In this document: piece by piece, positions 55,307 through 63,970 of the stretch | Layout: every line of letters begins with the position of its first letter | How positions within the stretch are numbered: the stretch's first letter is position 1 | Source of the DNA: Imbroritus primus | Lineage (GTDB): Bacteria; Pseudomonadota; Gammaproteobacteria; Burkholderiales; Burkholderiaceae | Direction of reading: 5' to 3' | Assembly (NCBI RefSeq): GCF_964332355.1 | Contig: NZ_OZ201293.1 | Span: forward strand, 2,666,001 to 2,730,000 | Length of the DNA: 64,000 nt | Position numbers and translations under genes: made by a program | The notes under the pieces: generated by a model | The model's database searches: none | What the model was told of the DNA's origin: nothing | What the model saw: only the letters and a program-made list of their open reading frames with translations

Positions 55307-55819
55307 GTGAATACTCGCCCATCCAGGATCCACGCTTTTCGGCACATCGTTCAGCCCATGCGCGCCAGCTGGACAGCCATGGCGGCAGCCGCTGCCCTTG
55401 CCATCGCAATGCTGGCCGGCTGCGCCAGCGGACCGGCCGCACCCGAGATCGTCCCCTCGGACAGCACGGTCCGGCTGGGCCGCATCGTCAGCAAAACCTT
55501 CCTGACGCAGGTCAACGAAGAAACCCAGCCGCGCGGCGGTGGCGTCGGTGTCGGACTCGGTGCGCTAGGCGGGTTCGGCGGCAGCAGCGGTGGCGGCGTA
55601 GGTGTGGGCCTGGGTTTCGACCTCGGCCGCATCTTCGGTGGTCCGCCGCCAACGCGCCAGATCGATATCTATGCGTTCAAGGTGCGGACGCTGGACGGCC
55701 CCGAAGTCACGATCAACAGCCCGGCCCTGCCCGGGCTGGAAACCGGCAGCTGCGTGCGCGTGATCTCTGCCAACCGCCCTGACTATCCGCGCCTGTCGCC
55801 GTCGCGCGAGTGTCCATGA
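55307..55819 (+). CDS. Glycine-rich outer-membrane lipoprotein (SlyB-like layout)
   Basis: A 170-residue lipoprotein. The GTG start at 55307 has AGGAGG five bases upstream; the signal region ends in the lipobox LAGC (AIAMLAGCASGP). After a short segment (VRLGRIVSKTFLTQVNEET), a glycine-rich stretch with repeated GVGVGLG units (GGGVGVGLGALGGFGG, then GGGVGVGLG) resembles the glycine zippers of SlyB/Pcp-type lipoproteins, and a C-terminal domain reads YAFKVRTLDGPEVTIN. The function is unknown to me. It stands alone 141 bp after the Bug gene. Confidence 0.78.
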   Translation: MNTRPSRIHAFRHIVQPMRASWTAMAAAAALAIAMLAGCASGPAAPEIVPSDSTVRLGRIVSKTFLTQVNEETQPRGGGVGVGLGALGGFGGSSGGGVGVGLGFDLGRIFGGPPPTRQIDIYAFKVRTLDGPEVTINSPALPGLETGSCVRVISANRPDYPRLSPSRECP

Positions 55820-55905
55820 CACCCAGCGGCAGCCTCACATGAAGCGCCGTGTGCCTCGTGCCATCGCGGCGGGGAACACCAGTGATCTGGAAATGTGGGG
55901 GAATC

Positions 55906-55947
55906 ACCGGCGGGTCATCATGCAGAGGATCATGGTAGCCCGCCGGT
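55906..55947. repeat. Inverted repeat between the lipoprotein and fadD genes
   Basis: ACCGGCGGG (55906-55914) and CCCGCCGGT (55939-55947) are perfect 9-base inverted arms with a 24-base loop. Neither strand shows a following T-run, so it is not a standard intrinsic terminator. It lies between the convergent lipoprotein and acyl-CoA ligase genes and may act as a weak bidirectional end. Confidence 0.45.
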
Positions 55948-55998
55948 CATCTGGATAAGCCGGTCGGCGGCAACAGCCGCAGCCCGGCCTGTCGCCCG

Positions 55999-57684
55999 TC
56001 AGGCAGCCGTGGTGGGTGGCGAGCTGTCCCGCAGTTCGCGGCGCAGGATCTTGCCGACATTGGTCTTCGGCAATTCATTGCGGAATTCGACATGGCGCGG
56101 CCGCTTGTAACCCGTCAGCCGCTCCTTGCAGAAGGCCAGCACATCGGCCTCGGTCAGGGCCGGGTCCTTCTTCACCACGTACAGCTTCACGATCTCGCCC
56201 GAATGCTCGTCTGGCACGCCGACCGCCGCCACCTCCAGCACACCCGGGCACTCCGCCGCAACCCCTTCGACCTCGTTCGGGTAGACATTGAAACCGGAGA
56301 CCAGGATCATGTCCTTCTTGCGGTCGACTATGCGCGTATAGCCCCGCTCGTCCATGATGCCGATATCGCCCGTCTTGAAAAAACCATCTGGCGTCATGAC
56401 CTTGGCCGTCTCGGCCGGCATGTTCCAGTAGCCCGCCATCACTTGGGGACCGCGCACGCAGATCTCGCCAGGCTGCCCCAACGGTACGTCCCGGCCGTCA
56501 TCGTCGCGGATCGCAAAGTCGGTGCCGGGCAGCGGCATGCCAATCGTGCCGGAGAACTCGGTGGCCGTCGGTGGATTGCTCGAGGCCACAGGTGATGTCT
56601 CGGACAGGCCATACCCTTCGAGAATCGGCACGCCGGTCCTGGCATACCATTTATCGGCAACGGCCTTCTGCACTGCCATGCCACCACCCACCGCGATCAT
56701 CAACGAAGACCAGTTCACCTTGGCGAAATCCGCATGGTTGACCAGCGCGTTGAACAGCGTATTGACCGCCGGCAGGATATGGAACTCGGTCTTGGACAGT
56801 TCCTTGAGCGTCCCCGGGATATCGCGCGGATTTGGGATCATCAGGTTGCGTGCGCCCATGCGCATCCCCATCAGCGCACAAACCGTCAGCGCGAAGATGT
56901 GATACAGCGGCAAGGCGCAGACGATGGTCAGCACCTTGCTCTTGTCATGGATGCCCGGCTGCAGCCAGGCCTCGGTCTGCAGCAGGTTGGCGATAACGTT
57001 GCGGTGCGTGAGCATGGCGCCCTTGGCAACCCCCGTCGTGCCGCCGGTATATTGCAGGAACGCGAGGTCGCCCGGCTGGCTGTGCACCGGCGTCATGGCG
57101 AGCGTCTTGCCGGCATCCAGCGCACTGCGGAACGACACCGAGCCGGGCAGTTGCCACGCCGGCACGAGCTTCTTCACGTGACGCACCACCAGATTGACGA
57201 TGCTGCCCTTGGGCCAACCCAGCAGCTCTCCCATGCTTGCGACGACGACATGGCGCACCGCTGTCCGCGCCACGACCTGTTCCAGCGTATGCGCAAAGTT
57301 CTCGAGGATGACGATGGCTTCGGCACCGCTGTCCTTCAACTGATGCTCCAGCTCGCGCGGCGTATAGAGCGGATTGACGTTCACCACCACATAGCCGGCG
57401 CGCAGCACGGCCGCCAGGGCAATCGGGTACTGCAGGACATTCGGCATCATCAGTGCCACGCGCGCGCCCGGCGCGAGGCCGCGCGCCTGCAGCCACGCGG
57501 CGAATTGCCGGGACTGCGTATCGAGTTCGGCATAGGTCAGGGTCTTGCCCATGCACTCGAAGGCAGGGCGCGCCGCATACTTGCTGAAGGAGTCTTCCAG
57601 CAGATGGGGCACCGACGCGTACTGGCTGGCATCGATTTCCGCAGGCACGCCGGCGGGATAATGCTTGAGCCAAATCTTGTCCAT
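55999..57684 (-). CDS. fadD: Long-chain fatty acid-CoA ligase
   Basis: An adenylate-forming enzyme that activates fatty acids to acyl-CoA for beta-oxidation. The 561-residue protein has the AMP-binding loop LQYTGGTTGVAKGAMLTH, the LEGYGLSETSPV motif, FFKTGDIGIMDERGYTRIVD and the C-terminal catalytic lysine region LPKTNVGKILRREL. Length and sequence fit FadD better than short-chain ligases. The ATG at 57684 has GAGGAG nine bases upstream; the longer frame upstream is not conserved. Confidence 0.9.
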   Translation of the reverse strand: MDKIWLKHYPAGVPAEIDASQYASVPHLLEDSFSKYAARPAFECMGKTLTYAELDTQSRQFAAWLQARGLAPGARVALMMPNVLQYPIALAAVLRAGYVVVNVNPLYTPRELEHQLKDSGAEAIVILENFAHTLEQVVARTAVRHVVVASMGELLGWPKGSIVNLVVRHVKKLVPAWQLPGSVSFRSALDAGKTLAMTPVHSQPGDLAFLQYTGGTTGVAKGAMLTHRNVIANLLQTEAWLQPGIHDKSKVLTIVCALPLYHIFALTVCALMGMRMGARNLMIPNPRDIPGTLKELSKTEFHILPAVNTLFNALVNHADFAKVNWSSLMIAVGGGMAVQKAVADKWYARTGVPILEGYGLSETSPVASSNPPTATEFSGTIGMPLPGTDFAIRDDDGRDVPLGQPGEICVRGPQVMAGYWNMPAETAKVMTPDGFFKTGDIGIMDERGYTRIVDRKKDMILVSGFNVYPNEVEGVAAECPGVLEVAAVGVPDEHSGEIVKLYVVKKDPALTEADVLAFCKERLTGYKRPRHVEFRNELPKTNVGKILRRELRDSSPPTTAA

Positions 57685-57829
57685 GCTGTTCGTCTCCTCG
57701 CGATGGTTCACGTCATCTGTGGTTTTCGACAATGTAACGGGCCTGCCGTTCGGGCACAATGGATTAGACGTGGTGCTCGGATTTGCCAGCGCGCACCGTC
57801 GCATGCCTGCTCAGGGCGTCATGGCAGGC

Positions 57830-58957
57830 TCAGCGCGACGCCGACAAGCCACGCAGTGCAGCCGCGCGTGCGACCGGCTCCAGCCGCGCAAGCCGGCGCA
57901 CTTCCGCGAAGAAGGCGGAGAAGTCATTCCCCTCCCGTGCCAGCATGGCGCGAAAAGCGGGGACCCAGGCTTCGTAACTGGCGACTGCGGCGAGATGGGC
58001 ATTCGAAAGCGGCTGATCGAACCAGCGGTCATACCCCGTGTACCCGCCCCACTCGGTCCGCAAGGTCTGGTAGTCGCGTTGCAGGGCTGCGAGCAGATCG
58101 TGTTTGCGCTGCTGCTTATTGGCTACGCTGAGGGTGTCATCTCGATAGAGCGCTTCCAGGGCCGCGCGCGTATCGAGCAGCAGGTGACGAAACTGCACGC
58201 GCCGCATCGCGTAGCGCTCATACACCGCCTGTGCTTCAGGCGACGCCTGCTCCCTCAGCCAGAGTTCGACACCGGCCTGCTCGACCGCGGAGGTGAATGA
58301 TTCGTTGAATGCCGTGTCGTTCTGCACGTAGACGACCTGGTGTGCCAGCTCATGAAAGATCAATCGTGCCAGCTCGCCTTCCGGCAAATAGATAAACGTA
58401 TTCAGCAGTGGATCGTCAAAGAATCCCAGGGTCGAATAGGCCGGGATACCCGCGACCTGGATATCCCAGCCTTCGGCGCGCAGCGTGGCGGCATAGGCCA
58501 GCGCGGCATCGCGGTCGTAGTAACCCCGGTAGGTCACGCAGCCGGCCACCGGAAAGCACCACTCTTTCAATTTCAGCGACAAGGCGGGGGCCGCAAACAC
58601 GTTCCATACTGCGAATGGGCGATGGAGATCGGCATACTGGCGATAACTGCCATTGTCCGGCAAGCCGAGGCGCTGCGTGGCAAACACGCGGATACGGCTG
58701 GCCAGTGCCAGTTGGCGCGATAGCCGTTGATCACCACGCACCTCGGCCGCATGCCGGGCCGTATCCAGCGGTTGGCGCGCCGCCATGAGATTGAGATGTC
58801 CGCCGACTGCCTGGGCGTAGTACTGGATCGCCTCGCAACCACTCAGGCTCAGTGCTGTGACTGCCAGGCAGGCTATCCGGCCGGCATGGCGTTGCCACCC
58901 GCATGGGCTGCGTCTGGCACCGGCCTGGATGGCATCATGGAGCGCATGCATCCGCAT
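57830..58957 (-). CDS. Predicted zinc aminopeptidase lipoprotein (COG4324 type)
   Basis: A 375-residue protein with a lipobox near residue 41 (AVTALSLSGC) after a basic N-terminal stretch, and a zinc-metalloprotease HExxH motif, FHELAHQVVY, at 202-206. NESFTSAVEQAGVELWL follows and may provide a third ligand. I recognise it as the family annotated as predicted aminopeptidase; activity is not demonstrated to my knowledge. The ATG at 58957 (or six bases later) overlaps the 3' end of the oxidoreductase gene by 23 bases, so the two are likely coupled. Confidence 0.85.
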   Translation of the reverse strand: MRMHALHDAIQAGARRSPCGWQRHAGRIACLAVTALSLSGCEAIQYYAQAVGGHLNLMAARQPLDTARHAAEVRGDQRLSRQLALASRIRVFATQRLGLPDNGSYRQYADLHRPFAVWNVFAAPALSLKLKEWCFPVAGCVTYRGYYDRDAALAYAATLRAEGWDIQVAGIPAYSTLGFFDDPLLNTFIYLPEGELARLIFHELAHQVVYVQNDTAFNESFTSAVEQAGVELWLREQASPEAQAVYERYAMRRVQFRHLLLDTRAALEALYRDDTLSVANKQQRKHDLLAALQRDYQTLRTEWGGYTGYDRWFDQPLSNAHLAAVASYEAWVPAFRAMLAREGNDFSAFFAEVRRLARLEPVARAAALRGLSASR

Positions 58958-61040
58958 CGTGCGGCACCACATCCACAAGGCAATCATAGAACACCGGGCC
59001 ATCGCCGAGATCGGTCAGGCGCTGGCTGGTCAGCTCATTGGCATTCTTGCCATCCGCCGCCAGCTTCTTCCACCAGATCGACAGGCCGACCACCAGGCCC
59101 GGCCGCGCACGCGTGGTGACGCGCGCCCGCGCCTGCAAGGTGCCGCGGTCGTTGAAGATGCGCACCATCATGCCATCGCGGATGCTCCGCGCAGCGGCGT
59201 CATCGGGATGGATGTCGAGATGCGGCTCGCCCTCGGTGGCACGCAGGCTCTCGACGTTCACAAAAGTACTGTTGAGGAAGTTACGGGCAGGTGGTGAGAT
59301 CATCGCCAGTGGAAACCGCCTGGCAAGTTCCGGCGTGCTGTACGCCGACTCGTACGGCGGCACGAAGGTGGGCAGCGGATCGTGGCCACGCTCGGCCAGC
59401 TGTTGCGAGTAGAACTCGCATTTGCCCGACGGTGTCGCAAAACCACCGTTGGCGAATGGCGCCCGCGCCAGCTTCAGTTTCTGCCAGCCGGCCAGTTTGA
59501 GCGATTGCCAGTCGATGCCGGCACAGCGGGGATCGTCGGCACGCAGGGCCTGTGCTGCGATATCTTCATCTCTATCGCGAAAGCACGCGTCGTCGAATCC
59601 CATGCGCCTGGCCAGCTGACGAAAGATCTCGGTATTGGGCTTGGCCTGCCCGAGCGGGGCGATGGCCGGATTGTTGGCCAGCATGTACGCGTGGCCGTAG
59701 GTCTTGTGGATGTCGACGTGCTCAAGCTGCGTGGTGGCAGGCAGCAGCAGATCGGCGTAGTCGGCGGTATCGGTCTGGAAATGCTCAAGCACGATGGTAA
59801 ACAGGTCCTCGCGCGCGAAACCCGCCGCGACTCGACCGGACTCGGGCGCCACCGCTACCGGGTTGCTGTTGTACACCACGACCGCCTCGATCTTCGGTCC
59901 GAACTTGGCGTCACCGGGATGCAGCAAGGCGTCGCCAATCGTCACCATATTGATGGTGCGCGGCAAGGCCGGCCATGTCGGCAGCAGATCCATGCGTTGC
60001 AGCGTGCGCATGTCGATAGGAAAGAAGCCGGACATGGACAACTGCAAGCCGCCTGCTGCATGCCGCCAGGCACCGACCAGCGACGGCAGGCAGGCAATCG
60101 CACGCACCGCGTTCCCGCCGCCGTGTGCGCGCTGCAATCCATAGTTGACGCGGATCGCCACCGGTTCGCCGCGCCGCACGGCAGTCTCGCCGATCTGTGC
60201 CGCCAGCCATTCGATGTCTTCCGCAGCAATGCCGCACAGTGTCGCCGCGTGCGCCGGGGAATACGCCGCAGCGCGCTCGCGCAACGCTTCAAAGCCGAGT
60301 GTATGTTCGGCGATATAGGCATGGTCGAGCAGGCCATCGCGTATCAGTATGTGCATCACGCCAAGCGCCAGCGCAGCATCGGTGCCGGGCATCGGCGCGA
60401 TGTGCCGATGGCATTTTTCCGCGGTGAGCGAACGGTAGGGATCGATGGCCACCAGCGTCGCACCACGCCGCTTGGCTTCCTGCATGCGCATCCAGACATG
60501 CAGGTTCGAGGCGATCGGATTGCCGCCCCAGATGATGATCAGCCGGGCGTCGTCCACGAACTCCATGTCCATGCCGAGGCTGCCGCCGTAGGTGTACTTG
60601 AGGCCGGCCACGCCGGCGGCCGAGCAAATGGTGCGGTCCAGCAGCGAGGCGCCGAGCTTGTGGAAGAAGCGTGCGGCCATGCTTTCGCCCTGCACCAGCC
60701 CCATGGTGCCGGCATAGCTGTAGGGCAGGATGGCTTCGGGAGCGCGTGCGGCGATGGCTTTCAGCCGTGTCGCGGCAAGATCGAGCGCCTCGTCCCAGCT
60801 GATGTCGACGAACTGCCCGGCCCCCTTCGGGCCCACGCGCTTGCGCGGAGTCAGCAGGCGATCGGGGTGGTAAACCCGTTCGGGATAGCGGGCCACCTTG
60901 GTGCACAACGCACCCTGCGTCATCGGATGGTCCGGATCACCTGCCACGCGGATCGCGCGGCCGTCGGCAACGGTGACCAGCATGGCACAGGTATCGGGAC
61001 AATCATGCGGGCAGGCAGCCCGGATCACGGTTTCAGCCAT
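58935..61040 (-). CDS. Molybdopterin oxidoreductase with N-terminal [4Fe-4S] site
   Basis: A 701-residue protein of the DMSO reductase superfamily. The N-terminal cluster site reads CPHDCPDTCAM (C10, C14, C18) with C46 (GALCTKVA), which should bind one 4Fe-4S cluster. The molybdopterin domains follow (VDISWDEALDLAA, YGGSLGMDMEFV, LIIIWGGNPIASN), then the C-terminal dinucleotide-binding domain (EPHLDIHPDDAAARSI). DRTICSAAG at 135-143 offers C139 as a possible Mo ligand. No Tat signal is seen, so it is probably cytoplasmic. The substrate is unknown. It starts 35 bp after the ABC ATPase gene. Confidence 0.9.
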   Translation of the reverse strand: MAETVIRAACPHDCPDTCAMLVTVADGRAIRVAGDPDHPMTQGALCTKVARYPERVYHPDRLLTPRKRVGPKGAGQFVDISWDEALDLAATRLKAIAARAPEAILPYSYAGTMGLVQGESMAARFFHKLGASLLDRTICSAAGVAGLKYTYGGSLGMDMEFVDDARLIIIWGGNPIASNLHVWMRMQEAKRRGATLVAIDPYRSLTAEKCHRHIAPMPGTDAALALGVMHILIRDGLLDHAYIAEHTLGFEALRERAAAYSPAHAATLCGIAAEDIEWLAAQIGETAVRRGEPVAIRVNYGLQRAHGGGNAVRAIACLPSLVGAWRHAAGGLQLSMSGFFPIDMRTLQRMDLLPTWPALPRTINMVTIGDALLHPGDAKFGPKIEAVVVYNSNPVAVAPESGRVAAGFAREDLFTIVLEHFQTDTADYADLLLPATTQLEHVDIHKTYGHAYMLANNPAIAPLGQAKPNTEIFRQLARRMGFDDACFRDRDEDIAAQALRADDPRCAGIDWQSLKLAGWQKLKLARAPFANGGFATPSGKCEFYSQQLAERGHDPLPTFVPPYESAYSTPELARRFPLAMISPPARNFLNSTFVNVESLRATEGEPHLDIHPDDAAARSIRDGMMVRIFNDRGTLQARARVTTRARPGLVVGLSIWWKKLAADGKNANELTSQRLTDLGDGPVFYDCLVDVVPHDADACAP

Positions 61041-61075
61041 GGCGCACCCATTCGGCGGGGAAAATCATCCTGCCA

Positions 61076-62074
61076 TTATGCGTCATTCAGGTGGCAGGCA
61101 CTCCAGTGGTCCGGTGCAATCGCCCGCAAGACGGGACGTTGCTGCCGGCAACGCGGCATGGCATGCGGGCAACGCGGATGGAACGCACATCCGGCCGGCG
61201 GTGCCAGCGGCGACGGCAGTTCGCCCTGGATGGCGACGAAGGTGCGGCGTCCTGGCTGCAAGGTCGGTGCGGCCGCCAGCAAGCCTTGCGTATAGGGATG
61301 ATTCGGTGCCGCGAACAACTGGGCCGCTGGCGCCTGCTCGACAATGCGCCCCAGATACATCACGGCCACCCGGTCGCTGACGTGGCGGATCACGGCGAGA
61401 TCGTGGCTGATGAACAGGCAGGCTAGCCCGAGTTCGCGCTGCAGCTGCATCAGCTGTGTCAGCACCTGCGCCTGGACCGAGACGTCGAGGGCTGCGACCG
61501 ACTCGTCGCAGATCAGCAGCTGCGGCTCCATGGCCAGGGCGCGCGCAATGCCGATGCGCGCCCGTTGCCCGCCGGAGAACTGATGGGGGTAGCGCGCCAG
61601 TGCGTCGGCGCCCAGCCCCACACGCGCCAGCCAGGACGCGACGTAGGCCCGCTGTTCGCCGCGGGCGATCCGGCCGTGCACCACGGGTGCCTCGCCGATG
61701 ATCTGCTGCACGCGCATACGCGGATTGAGCGCTGCAAACGGATCCTGAAAAATCAATTGCAGCGCACGCCGTGCCGCGCGCTGAGCCTCGTCCGACATGG
61801 CAGCAAGATCCTCGCCCTGCCACAGCACACGGCCACCGCTCGGCGCCAGCAGGCCAGCGGCGAGCCGCCCGAGCGTGGACTTGCCGCAACCCGACTCGCC
61901 GACCAGCCCCACCACTTCGCCAGCGTCAATCTGCAGCGTGACATCGCTGACGGCGTGCACGACCTGGGACGCGGCACGGCCACGCAATTGCCCTGTGATA
62001 CGTGCCCAGGGGCTGGCGGGCGCACCGAACTCGCGGGAAACATGTTCCAGCCGCAGCAGTGGAGCGTCAGCCAT
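61076..62074 (-). CDS. Dipeptide/oligopeptide ABC transporter ATPase (DppF/OppF type)
   Basis: One of two ATPases that power a peptide-type importer. The 332-residue protein has Walker A GLVGESGCGKSTLGR, the signature FSGGQRARIGIARAL, Walker B LLICDESVAALDVSVQ and a switch-region FISHDLAVIRHVSDRVAVMYL. The C-terminal oligopeptide domain with cysteines (CAFHPRCPHAMPRCRQQ) is present and is typical of Opp/Dpp ATPases. It overlaps the end of the preceding ATPase gene by eight bases. The substrate could be peptides, nickel or other ligands. Confidence 0.92.
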   Translation of the reverse strand: MADAPLLRLEHVSREFGAPASPWARITGQLRGRAASQVVHAVSDVTLQIDAGEVVGLVGESGCGKSTLGRLAAGLLAPSGGRVLWQGEDLAAMSDEAQRAARRALQLIFQDPFAALNPRMRVQQIIGEAPVVHGRIARGEQRAYVASWLARVGLGADALARYPHQFSGGQRARIGIARALAMEPQLLICDESVAALDVSVQAQVLTQLMQLQRELGLACLFISHDLAVIRHVSDRVAVMYLGRIVEQAPAAQLFAAPNHPYTQGLLAAAPTLQPGRRTFVAIQGELPSPLAPPAGCAFHPRCPHAMPRCRQQRPVLRAIAPDHWSACHLNDA

Positions 62075-63062
62075 CCACACCCCCTGCCTGCAACGGATGA
62101 ATGCAGCGCCACATGCGTGCATCCGGACCACGCGTTTCCGGCGGCGGGACCTCGCACTGCGCAGTGGCATAGGCACAGCGCGGCTGGAACGCGCAGCCCG
62201 GCGGCAACGCCGCCAACGATGGCGCGGCGCCGGGAATCGGCTGCAACGGACCACCGGCCGGGTTGGCGGGCGACGACGCAATCAGGCCTGCCGTGTAGGG
62301 ATGTTGCGGTGCTGTCAGCACTTCGCCAACCGGGCCGCTTTCGATGATGCGTCCGGCGTACATGACGCAGACCCGGTCCGCGAGCCCGGCGACCACCGAC
62401 AGGTCATGCGTGATCCACAACAGGGCGGTACCGGATTCGCGGCACAGTGCCTGGATCTCCGCCAGGATCTGGCCCTGGATGGACACATCGAGTGCCGTGG
62501 TCGGCTCGTCGGCAATGATCACATCCGGTGCGTTCAGCAGGGCAATGGCAATCGCCACGCGTTGGCGCATGCCGCCCGACAATTGATGCGGATAGGCGCG
62601 CAGCCTGGCTTCCGGCGAGGCGATGCCCATGCGCGCGAGCATGGCGCAGGCGCGCTCGCGCGCAGCGGCACGGCTGACCGAAGCATGAGCACGGATCGCC
62701 TCGATCATCTGCGTGTCGATGCGCAATACCGGGTTCAGCGCCGTGGACGGATCCTGGAACACCATTGCAATCCGATTGCCGCGCAGGCTGCGCAGCGTTG
62801 CCGCATCGGCGTGGCGCAGGTCCCATTGCTTGCCTGTGCGGTCGGTCAGCATGATTTCGCCGGCCGTCACGCGTGCCGGCGGATCAAGCAGGCCCATGAT
62901 GGAGTTGGCCGTCATCGACTTGCCTGAACCGGATTCGCCGACCATGCCCAGGATCTCGCCGCGTGCGATGGTAAACGACACCTCGTTCACGAGGGTCACG
63001 GCCTCGTCATCCGCGACGCCGCGCGGCTGGTAGCGTGTGGTGAGGCGCGAGACGCTCAGCAT
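62067..63062 (-). CDS. Dipeptide/oligopeptide ABC transporter ATPase (DppD/OppD type)
   Basis: The second ATPase of the importer. The 331-residue protein has Walker A MVGESGSGKSMTAN, signature LSGGMRQRVAIAIAL, Walker B VIIADEPTTALDVSIQ and the C-terminal cysteine segment CAFQPRCAYATAQCE. I took the ATG at 63062, which overlaps the permease stop by one base (TGATG); the in-frame codon before it is TTG. Together with DppF it would form the ATPase pair beneath DppB/DppC. Confidence 0.93.
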   Translation of the reverse strand: MLSVSRLTTRYQPRGVADDEAVTLVNEVSFTIARGEILGMVGESGSGKSMTANSIMGLLDPPARVTAGEIMLTDRTGKQWDLRHADAATLRSLRGNRIAMVFQDPSTALNPVLRIDTQMIEAIRAHASVSRAAARERACAMLARMGIASPEARLRAYPHQLSGGMRQRVAIAIALLNAPDVIIADEPTTALDVSIQGQILAEIQALCRESGTALLWITHDLSVVAGLADRVCVMYAGRIIESGPVGEVLTAPQHPYTAGLIASSPANPAGGPLQPIPGAAPSLAALPPGCAFQPRCAYATAQCEVPPPETRGPDARMWRCIHPLQAGGVDG

Positions 63063-63970
63063 CAACGCACCTCCAGCCGCGGGTTGAGTATGTCGCGCAG
63101 GCGATCGGCCACGAGGTTGATCGACGTCATCGCTAGCAGTAGCGCGATGCCGGGGAACACGCTGATCCAGTACTGCCCGGAAAACAGGTACTGGAAGCCG
63201 TTAGAAATCAACAAGCCGAGCGAAGGCTGGGTCACCGGCACACCCAGGCCGAGGAATGACAATGTCGCCTCCAGGCCGATGGCCGACGCGGTCTGCAGCG
63301 CGGCCACGACGATCAGTGGCGGCAGGCAGTTCGGCAACAGGTGCACGAACATGATGCGCCAGGCCGGTAGGCCGAGCACCTGTGCGGCTTCCATATACTC
63401 CTTGCCACGCTCGACCAGCGCCGCGCTGCGCATGGTGCGCGCGTAATAGGCCCACTGCACCGCCACCAGCGCCAGCATGACGTTGCCCGCACCGCCGCCG
63501 ATGAGGACCAGCAGTATCAAGGCCAGCAGGATGGGCGGAAACGACAGCTGCATATCGGCCAGCCGCATAATCAGCGTATCGATCCAACCACCGGCATAGC
63601 CAGCCACAAGGCCCAGCAGTCCGCCAAGCGCGAGCGCGAGCAGCGTGCTGCCCAGGCCGATCAGCAAGCTCACGCGCAGGCCGTAGAGGATGGCCGCGAA
63701 CATGTCGCGGCCCTGCTCGTCCGTCCCGAGCAGGAATAGCTGGCCGCTTGCCCCGGTACTGCCTGGCGCCAGGCGGCCGTCCATCAGATCGAGTCCACCC
63801 AGGTCGTAGGGATGTTGCGTCGTGAACCAGGGGCCGATGATGGCCGCCAGTACGAGACCGAGCAGCAGCAGACCAGCCAGCAGCGCGGTGCGGCTCTCCG
63901 CCCAGCGGCGCCAGAATGCGCGCCGGGACGATACAGACGCAGCAGGCGTCGCCCCCGAGGCTAGGCTCAT
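63062..63970 (-). CDS. Dipeptide/oligopeptide ABC transporter permease (DppC type)
   Basis: An inner-membrane subunit of the importer. The 302-residue protein has six hydrophobic segments: one near 30-50 (ALLAGLLLLGLVLAAIIGPW) after a cytoplasmic start, and five in the core. The Opp/Dpp permease signature FLLGTDEQGRDMFAAILYGL and the ATPase-contact loop EYMEAAQVLGLPAWRIMFVH are both visible. It ends RLRDILNPRLEV, as usual for the family. The start overlaps the stop of the dppB-like gene by four bases. Confidence 0.93.
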   Translation of the reverse strand: MSLASGATPAASVSSRRAFWRRWAESRTALLAGLLLLGLVLAAIIGPWFTTQHPYDLGGLDLMDGRLAPGSTGASGQLFLLGTDEQGRDMFAAILYGLRVSLLIGLGSTLLALALGGLLGLVAGYAGGWIDTLIMRLADMQLSFPPILLALILLVLIGGGAGNVMLALVAVQWAYYARTMRSAALVERGKEYMEAAQVLGLPAWRIMFVHLLPNCLPPLIVVAALQTASAIGLEATLSFLGLGVPVTQPSLGLLISNGFQYLFSGQYWISVFPGIALLLAMTSINLVADRLRDILNPRLEVR

